A stretch of 64,000 nucleotides of DNA from Verrucomicrobiota bacterium (GTDB lineage: Bacteria > Verrucomicrobiota > Verrucomicrobiia > Limisphaerales > JACRJZ01): assembly GCA_016219875.1 (NCBI GenBank), contig JACRJZ010000146.1, forward strand, positions 62,001-126,000, read 5' to 3'. Made by a program: the position numbers and the translations under genes. The notes beneath the pieces are model-generated. The model did no database searches. It worked only from the letters and a program-made list of their open reading frames with translations, and was not told where the DNA came from. This document shows, in pieces, positions 43,413 through 49,339 of this stretch. Numbering within the stretch: the first letter of the stretch is position 1; every line of letters starts with the position of its first letter.

Positions 43413-43528
43413 GCGAGAATTTGTAGGTTTCACAAAGCATTTGGGCAAGCTCGCTCTCAGAAAAGAAGCGCCAAGACGAGGACGGATCGCTGCATTCGGT
43501 GAAGTTGAAATAGGCCGGACGCGCTGCC

Positions 43529-43634
43529 CTACTTCTTCCCCGCCTTCGCCTCGAAGACCAGTTCGCCTTTCTTGAACTCCACGGTCAAGCGGCTGTGGTC
43601 CGTGATGTCGCCGGAGATGAGTTGGCGGGAGAGC
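43529..43634 (-). pseudogene. 105-bp remnant of clpB 3' end
   Basis: It aligns base by base with the last 35 codons of the intact clpB at 49340 (C-terminus SRQLISG...DHSRLTVEFKKGELVFEAKAG) including the TAG stop. Homology ends abruptly after the codons for LLSRQ. The sequence after the stop, GCGC..GCCCTAC, is also similar to that of the two other copies. It is one of three clpB ends in this region and lies immediately left of the HicBA module. Confidence 0.85.
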
Positions 43635-43684
43635 AGTTGCCAAGTCCGAATGCCGAAGTTCGAAATCCGAAGGTGGAGCGGAGA

Positions 43685-43897
43685 TCAGAGATTGTCCCAG
43701 TCTTCCACGGAAATATCCGCTTGTCGGATGATGCGCTTCGTGAGCGACCAATCAATGTCGCCGTGATGTGGATTGGGGATCGTGGGACGATCGTCGCCCC
43801 TGACCATGAACGGATGCGGCCCACGATGGTAAGGCCAATCCCAGCCTGCCGCCCGCAGCCGGCGCAACATTTCGCGGTGCTTAATGGGCTTGGGCAT
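43685..43897 (-). CDS. hicA: HicA-type mRNA interferase toxin
   Basis: 70 residues, standard length. HicA double-stranded-RNA-binding fold: REMLRRLRAAGWDWPYHRGP with the catalytic-type His in HPFM (the usual GSHH region is here HRGPHPF), then TIPNPHHGDIDWSLTKRIIR. It would cleave mRNA in translation and is held by HicB, encoded just upstream with a 17-base overlap. In most loci hicA comes first; here hicB does. The region 43640-43680 between it and the clpB remnant holds a short FRI-type repeat (CCGAATGCCGAAGTTCGAAA). Confidence 0.85.
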   Translation of the reverse strand: MPKPIKHREMLRRLRAAGWDWPYHRGPHPFMVRGDDRPTIPNPHHGDIDWSLTKRIIRQADISVEDWDNL

Positions 43898-44144
43898 GAG
43901 CGACCGCCTTGCGATTGCTGCGGTTCAAATTCAGGCCCTCAACCACCGGGAGCCGGTGGCCCAGTTGCAGGCCCAGCAGCACCCAGTCTTCCAGCACGGC
44001 GCGCAGTTCCTCACGACACTCCTCCAGGGTACGTCCTTCGGCCCACGCGCCCTTGCACTTGGGGATGGAGCCATAAAAGCGCCCGTTCTCCATCAACTCG
44101 TAATGAGCCAAGCGCATCGCGTTCTCAATGTATTTGGTCAGCAT
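43881..44144 (-). CDS. hicB: HicB-type antitoxin
   Basis: 87 residues. A partial RNase-H-like HicB fold: YELMENGRFYGSIPKCKGAW, then AEGRTLEECREELRAVLED. A C-terminal helix follows with LGLQLGHRLPVVEGLNL. It neutralises HicA and probably represses the operon. It precedes hicA and overlaps it. An additional DNA-binding domain, present in longer HicB proteins, is missing, as in the short class. Confidence 0.85.
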   Translation of the reverse strand: MLTKYIENAMRLAHYELMENGRFYGSIPKCKGAWAEGRTLEECREELRAVLEDWVLLGLQLGHRLPVVEGLNLNRSNRKAVAHAQAH

Positions 44145-44668
44145 AATGGTCGTTGCCGATGGTCAGAGCCTAGCCTGCCAGATTGAAAATGCGAGCATGG
44201 TTTTTGTTTCGTTGGCGTCTTCGCGGTTGATTTCCGAGACAGGCAGGACGCGCCGTCCTACTTCTTCGCCGCTTTCGTCTCGAAGAGCAGTTCGCCTTTC
44301 TTGAACTCCACCGTCACGCGGCTGTGGTCCGTGACTTCGCCGGAGATGAGTTGGCGGGAGAGCGGCGTCTCCACGGCGCGCTGGAGGAAACGCTTGAGCG
44401 GACGCGCGCCATAGACCGGATCGTAGCCTTCGCGGGCGATGTGTTCTTTGGCGGCGTCGGTCAGGTCGAGGGTGATGTGGCGGTCGGCCAGGCGGGCGCG
44501 CAGGAGAGCGAGTTGGAGTTCCACGATCTTCTTGATGTCGGCGAGCGTGAGCGGCTTGAAGAGGACGGTGTCGTCCACGCGGTTCAGGAATTAGGGACGG
44601 AAGTGGCGGCGGAGTTCGGCGAGGATTTGTTCTTCGAGGGACGCCCATGCCCCATCTGCGTGAGTCGC

Positions 44669-44743
44669 ACTGGGAGCGCCGGCGTCACGCCGGCTACGGA
44701 GCGCAGATTCCCCAAGAGCCGGTGAGACGCCGACGCTCCCAGT
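44669..44743. repeat. Palindrome inserted in clpB copy 2
   Basis: Arms ACTGGGAGCGCCGGCGTCAC... (44669-44695) and ...GACGCCGACGCTCCCAGT (44717-44743). It encodes PTGSVGVSPALGESALRSRR in frame. The homologous position in the intact clpB carries a different inserted repeat (about 49733-49785). Confidence 0.8.
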
Positions 44744-44980
44744 GGGGGAAAGGGAGTCGTTCCGGTGCGCGTTCATGAAATCGAGGATCAGCGGGCTGCC
44801 GAGGTTCGAGATCATGATGATGATCGTGTTGCGGAAGTCCACGGTGCGGCCCTGGCTGTCGGTGAGGCGGCCGTCGTCGAGGATTTGGAGGAAGACGTTG
44901 AAGACGTCGTGGTGGGCCTTCTCGATTTCGTCGAAGAGCACGACGCAATAGGGCCGGCGGCGGACGGCTTCGGGGATCAA

Positions 44981-45121
44981 CCACGAAATACACCAAACAC
45001 ACGAAAGGGGCACTGAGGAGGGCGGACTGGCAACCCTGCCGCCAGAGACGATGAAGCAAGCCCATTGTGCCATGAGTGGGAACATCCGTATCCGCTTTCG
45101 TGTATTTCGAGTATTTCGTGG
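44981..45121. repeat. Palindrome with 27-base arms replacing part of clpB copy 2
   Basis: Arms CCACGAAATACACCAAACAC... (44981-45007) and ...GTATTTCGAGTATTTCGTGG (45095-45121), with four mismatches or so. It takes the place of about 50 clpB codons and keeps the frame. The centre (45008-45094) is not repeated elsewhere in the window. Confidence 0.8.
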
Positions 45122-45327
45122 TCCCTCAAAGGCGCGGGCCAGCTCGGTTTTGCCGACGCCGGTGGGACCAAGGAAAATGAATGAGCCGATGGGGCGCTTG
45201 GGGTCCTTGAGACCGGAGCGGGCACGGATGACGGCGTCGGCGACGGCCTGCACGGCTTCGTCCTGACCAATGACGCGCTGGTGGAGAATTTGATCGAGAC
45301 GCAGGAGCTCTTCCTTTTTGCCTTCGA

Positions 45328-46278
45328 TTACGATTTACCAGGCGCCTTGGGAGCAGTGGCACCGTAGTCGTCAGCAGGCTTCTCAAAGAAAGCCATCTGC
45401 TCCAAGGCGGGCTGTGTCGTTGTGTAGCGCACGCCGGACAGGTTTGTCACCAGCGCCTCCGTCATCGGGTGGCGTAAATCCTCGGTGGAACCGACGTGGT
45501 AGAAGTGCTGGCGGGTGAAAAGCTGGAAGCGCGGCCCGGTCCAATTCTGCTCCAGCAGCAGGTTCGTCCTGAACTCGTTGCTGTGCCAGGTCGAGAGGAT
45601 GAACTTGCAAGGAACCTGCTTCAGTCGTTCCGCCAAATCGTTTTCATCTTTCTCCGACCACGAGTTGAAGTAGTCCACGTGCCGCCCGGCATACGGCGGG
45701 TCGGCATAGACAAAATCTCCCGGCTTCACTTTCGCCAGCGCCGCTCGGAAATCCGCAGCCTCGAAAGTCCAGTCCTTGTTCGCGATCACCTCTCCAATCC
45801 GCCGAAGCTGGTTCGTGATCTTCGAGACGTATTGCACGGCGAAGCGGTCGGGCTTCCGGCAGAACGGCACGTTGAACTTGCCGGAGCGATTGAAGCGCAT
45901 GACGCCGTTGAAACAGGAACGGTTCAAGAACAGGAAATCCAACGAGCTTGGACCGTCGTTGAAACGCTGGCGAACTTCGTAGAAGTAGTCCTCGCCGCGC
46001 GTGCGCAACTTCTCTCCCTCCTCCGTCAGGAACGCCTTCGCCATTGGTGCTGTCAAACGGCCGGCTTGAATGTCCTGGTAGAGCCGGATGATGTGGATGT
46101 TTGAATCGAAGAGCAGCGCTCGCTGCGGCTGGAGATTCAGCGGCACCACACAACTGCCGCAGAACGGCTCCACCCAGCGTTCATAGTCCTGCTGGGCCGC
46201 AAGCGCGCGGATTTCTTCGACCAACTTGGTCTTGATCCCCTGGCACTTGATCGGTGGAACCAACGGCGGTGTGCTCAT
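45328..46278 (-). CDS. EcoRV-family DNA adenine methyltransferase (Dam-like)
   Basis: 316 residues from the ATG at 46278. Dam/DpnM-type N6-adenine methyltransferase. It begins VPPIKCQGIKTKLV, then motif I WVEPFCGSCVVPL (36-41) and catalytic motif IV DPPY at 193-196. Stretches such as LDFLFLNRSCFNG, RFNRSGKFNVPFC, GRHVDYFNSW and HFYHVG closely resemble M.EcoRV, which methylates GATATC. It protects host DNA from the endonuclease encoded one base upstream. The stop codon is adjacent to the clpB-copy breakpoint at 45327. Confidence 0.93.
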   Translation of the reverse strand: MSTPPLVPPIKCQGIKTKLVEEIRALAAQQDYERWVEPFCGSCVVPLNLQPQRALLFDSNIHIIRLYQDIQAGRLTAPMAKAFLTEEGEKLRTRGEDYFYEVRQRFNDGPSSLDFLFLNRSCFNGVMRFNRSGKFNVPFCRKPDRFAVQYVSKITNQLRRIGEVIANKDWTFEAADFRAALAKVKPGDFVYADPPYAGRHVDYFNSWSEKDENDLAERLKQVPCKFILSTWHSNEFRTNLLLEQNWTGPRFQLFTRQHFYHVGSTEDLRHPMTEALVTNLSGVRYTTTQPALEQMAFFEKPADDYGATAPKAPGKS

Positions 46279-46279
46279 G

Positions 46280-47170
46280 CTAATCTTCGTTTTCCGCGCC
46301 GTCGTCCGTCCCCGCCGGTTCTTCTGCCGCGAGTTTGGCGATCTGCTTCCCGTGCGCCCGGATGGACTCAATGCCCTTCTGCTTGTAGTCCGCGTATTCC
46401 TGCAAATTCGCGTAAGGCCGCTTGACGCTCAGGGCCTGGGCCATGTCGCGCGTCAGGTAAAACATCCAGTAGTCGTCATAGACCTCCTCGCCCAGGGTCG
46501 CAAACGGCCCCGTGCCCTTGACGAGTTGCTCGATCTTTGTGATCGACCCGATGTTCTTCGTGTTCCCGCTGCCGGGGCGGGCGGACGCGATGCGGTATTT
46601 CGGCTGGGCGAAGAAGCGGAAATCCCGGATGACCGAAGGAACTTTCGATAGGTCGTCCAGCTTGAACTGCCTCCGCTCGTCCGCCACGTCGTCGCACTTC
46701 GAGTAGATCACACCGACGACGAGGTGGCCGGCGTAGCGGCCGTATGGGTAGAGCGTGTTCTTGCTGCTTTCGCGATTGCGGAAGTAGCCCGTGAACGCGC
46801 CCAGCGTCATGCCGTTCACCTCGGTGTCGCTCGTCCGGTAGGTGCTCTTGATGTCCACCGCGAACTTCCGATCCGACTTCGGCTCAGTGAACGTCAGGTC
46901 TGGGTAGAAGTTCTGCTGCGGACACAGCTCGATTTGCAGCCCATGCTTCTTGCCGAACTCCACGAACATCGGGAACAGGAGCAACTCCAGCACCTTCGAC
47001 ACGATCTTGGTGTCCACCGAAATCGTGTAGATGCGGCGGTAGATGTCGATGAAGCCTTTGATGATCCACTCGCCTTCTTTCGTCGCCACAGCGGCGGCGA
47101 AGGATCCGGTGTGGTCCTGCAGCTTCTTCAAGAATTGCTCCGTTGTCATATTGATCTGAATCGGCGGCAA
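46280..47170 (-). CDS. EcoRV-family type II restriction endonuclease
   Basis: 296 residues. The block SVDTKIVSKVLELLLFPMFV, then HGLQIELCPQQNFYPDLTF and AVDIKSTYRTSDTEV aligns with R.EcoRV. Its active-site equivalents are Glu62, Asp91 (YPD), Asp106 and Lys108 (VDIKS), against Glu45, Asp74, Asp90 and Lys92. The recognition loop SGNTKNIGSI matches the SGNTTN loop that reads GATATC in EcoRV. Blunt cutting of GATATC is therefore predicted. It is about 50 residues longer than EcoRV, mainly at the N- and C-termini (tail EEPAGTDDGAENED). One base separates it from the methyltransferase ATG. Confidence 0.92.
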   Translation of the reverse strand: MPPIQINMTTEQFLKKLQDHTGSFAAAVATKEGEWIIKGFIDIYRRIYTISVDTKIVSKVLELLLFPMFVEFGKKHGLQIELCPQQNFYPDLTFTEPKSDRKFAVDIKSTYRTSDTEVNGMTLGAFTGYFRNRESSKNTLYPYGRYAGHLVVGVIYSKCDDVADERRQFKLDDLSKVPSVIRDFRFFAQPKYRIASARPGSGNTKNIGSITKIEQLVKGTGPFATLGEEVYDDYWMFYLTRDMAQALSVKRPYANLQEYADYKQKGIESIRAHGKQIAKLAAEEPAGTDDGAENED

Positions 47171-47176
47171 AACTCT

Positions 47177-49294
47177 CTACACCGTTGGAGAATCAACAAT
47201 CCCCAACCTATGAAACAAGGCTTGATTCCGCTTCTCGGAATCATCGAGCAGTTTGGTGAACGAGATGTACTCGAAATACTCGAACCGCTTCGCATCAGCT
47301 TCTGCCAAGTGCCAAAAGAACCCGCTTCCATCCGGCGTCGGTTTGAATCCTCGATCAGTCAATACTTCTCGAAGAGCGGGGGTTAAATCGCAAAGCAGAT
47401 AACTGTAAAAGCGGGTCGTGGCCGTGACCGTTATCGGCCGTCCCTTCTTGTCCGCCACGGTGCCTTCGCGAATCCGCTTCATATAGCGTTGCGTCTGCTC
47501 ATGCGGAAGTTCATCGCCTTTTCGGATTTCTCTCATCGGGCGTTTGAACTCAATGATGACCACCGACTCGTGCGGGAGCCGAGAACTATCGGCAAACGCG
47601 CCTGGCTGATTGAACACGATCAAATCTGGTTCGTCGCCTGAATCGCTGCTCGCTGCTTCGATGGACTTCAACTTCTTGTCGGATGCCAAGTGGTCATGGA
47701 AGGCGAGCCGCTCATCTATCACCCAAAGGTTCCACCGCTCGGGCGTCACATCATCCGATGACTTCCCCATCGGGAAAATGAGGTCGTGGATCTCTGCCTC
47801 GCGCTGATATTTCCCCTCGTCGGTTACATCCATTAGCTTTCGGAGCGCGTGAAGCACGGCCCTACGCCTGACCACATATTGCGAGAGGCGGACTTGGGCT
47901 GCGTTATTAATCGTCCTCCAATATTTCTCAAACGCAGCCTCCACTTGTTGGCGAGCGGCATCGCGCAAATCCTTGAAGTCGTCTTCCGCACGGATTTCAA
48001 TTTTTCGGGCTATCGTGTTCAGCCGAAGGTCAATTTCCTCCTCATCCTCCAACGGGGCGAGTTCCGACAAGAAGGAATCGAGTTCGTTCAACAGGGGCCG
48101 ATACATTGGCCGGCGCTCGGTGATGAAGCGCCTGATCCTCACGCGACTTTTCTCTTTTTCAGCGTTCAGGAGTGGTTCGATCTTCTTCCCCAAGTGAGTA
48201 CAGACCGCGCCGACAATTTCGTCTGCAGATGGCTCCAGCATGTCGGGCTGAGACTCACGGGGGAGATTAAAGCCCGTACGCTCTTGGTTCACTTTTTCAT
48301 CAAGCAGCTTTCCCGTGACGTAGGCAGCAAGACGGGACCCTTGCCCTCCATGCTCGTCGGGGAGTTTGTCGGGGAGATGCGGAAGGCGCCTCTCAAGGTT
48401 GATGGCTTCAACTTCGTAGCCATTGGCACAAAGATGAAGCCGGTGGGAATCCTGCTCTGAAGTCCTTGCCCTCATCGTATGAACGGTCAGAGCGTGGGGG
48501 CCAACCACGAGCGAGTCCGTGTCAATCTCATCCACGCGGCCTTCTTTCTGCCGCCTGTTCAAGTCAATTGCCGTTTCTGCATCCTCATCATGCAGAACAA
48601 TCGTCGGGCAACCATCCTTGAGGAACTGCAGCAGGCAATGTCGGATGATGCGGTCAGCAATTGTTTCAGGCTTGTGACGGCAAGCGTCTTTGAACGGCTC
48701 GCGGAAGGTCTGGAGGCGAATCTCTGTCAAGCGATCCTTCGCTTCGGCCTCAGCAACCACGTGCTCGTCAACAGGGGACGTATCGTCAGGCCGGAACAGG
48801 AACGCGCGCCTCATTCGCTTTCCGTTGTTCTGGAACACGCTCGTGACTTGAACCCGTTCAAAAGCCTTGAGCCAAAGAATGCGACCGATGCCTTTGCCGC
48901 CGCGCTTCTTCTTGTAGAGGCTGTCAGCCGTGCAAAAAGACTGAAGGTTTTCCTCTGTGAATCCAACGCCATTGTCATCCACCTGGATGTCTTTGATGGG
49001 ACGACAAACGAAGTGGCCGTGCTCATCCTTGATTCGGCCCTGGCTGTCATCACGAAAGACGCGAACGGAAATCAACCCGTCCGTTCGCTTGCTATCTTCG
49101 ATGGCGTGAAGACTGTTGCTGATGGCCTCGTACAAAGGCTGCAAACCGTGAGCCGCTGACAGCTCCGTATTCGCAAGCCTTCCGATCAGAGAGGCACCGA
49201 AGTGAACCGGTATCGTGTTCGCCATGCGAGGAGTAGAAACCAGCTTTAACATGGAAGCGAGATTGTATTGATGGCTCTCGCCAAACTCCGACAT
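47177..49294 (-). CDS. GHKL ATPase fused to PD-(D/E)XK-like nuclease domain
   Basis: 705 residues. ATPase of the Hsp90/MutL/MORC superfamily: N box YEAISNSLHAIED (Glu56, Asn60), G1 DDNGVGF (106-112), G2 GGKGIGR (132-138). A helical middle region (RRFITERRPMYRPLLNELDS) follows. The C-terminus contains PDLIVFNQPGAF, then SVVIIEFKRP, which fits a PD-(D/E)XK nuclease (D, E-x-K), and ends with a helical domain. It is the first gene of the restriction operon, ending six bases before the endonuclease start. MutL/MORC-like ATPases are known next to restriction-modification genes. Its role with an EcoRV-type enzyme is not established. Base composition is lower in GC than the flanks, which suggests acquisition. 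A start at Met24 (49225) is possible. Confidence 0.85.
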   Translation of the reverse strand: MSEFGESHQYNLASMLKLVSTPRMANTIPVHFGASLIGRLANTELSAAHGLQPLYEAISNSLHAIEDSKRTDGLISVRVFRDDSQGRIKDEHGHFVCRPIKDIQVDDNGVGFTEENLQSFCTADSLYKKKRGGKGIGRILWLKAFERVQVTSVFQNNGKRMRRAFLFRPDDTSPVDEHVVAEAEAKDRLTEIRLQTFREPFKDACRHKPETIADRIIRHCLLQFLKDGCPTIVLHDEDAETAIDLNRRQKEGRVDEIDTDSLVVGPHALTVHTMRARTSEQDSHRLHLCANGYEVEAINLERRLPHLPDKLPDEHGGQGSRLAAYVTGKLLDEKVNQERTGFNLPRESQPDMLEPSADEIVGAVCTHLGKKIEPLLNAEKEKSRVRIRRFITERRPMYRPLLNELDSFLSELAPLEDEEEIDLRLNTIARKIEIRAEDDFKDLRDAARQQVEAAFEKYWRTINNAAQVRLSQYVVRRRAVLHALRKLMDVTDEGKYQREAEIHDLIFPMGKSSDDVTPERWNLWVIDERLAFHDHLASDKKLKSIEAASSDSGDEPDLIVFNQPGAFADSSRLPHESVVIIEFKRPMREIRKGDELPHEQTQRYMKRIREGTVADKKGRPITVTATTRFYSYLLCDLTPALREVLTDRGFKPTPDGSGFFWHLAEADAKRFEYFEYISFTKLLDDSEKRNQALFHRLGIVDSPTV

Positions 49295-49339
49295 GCCGCG
49301 AACCTACAGGACTATTCTCCACCCCATGGGCGCACTGTC

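Larger units (their letters stand above)
44258..45327 (-). pseudogene. Truncated, interrupted second copy of clpB (NBD2)
   Basis: Homologous to intact clpB codons about 588-906. It keeps IGSFIFLGPTGVGKTELARA (Walker A2), RPYCVVLFDEIEKAHHDVFN and the C-terminal domain. Three defects: the GAA of RPEFLNRVDD is TAA (near 44593); codons for the segment from SLFDSEENTVRID through EGGQLTEA are replaced by a palindrome (44981-45121); and another palindrome sits at 44669-44743. The 5' end of homology is at 45327, exactly where the methyltransferase stop codon begins. Up to the internal stop the reading frame is kept through both inserts. Confidence 0.9.

Noticed and set aside
43640..43684. Promoter or operator of hicBA
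   Set aside because: The position is downstream of hicA on its strand; the words match a dispersed CCGAAGTTCG repeat rather than a promoter.
43413..43751. 113-codon upstream extension of lysS
   Set aside because: It reads the clpB remnant out of its coding frame and crosses repeat DNA. Class II LysS starts near the GTG at 43412.
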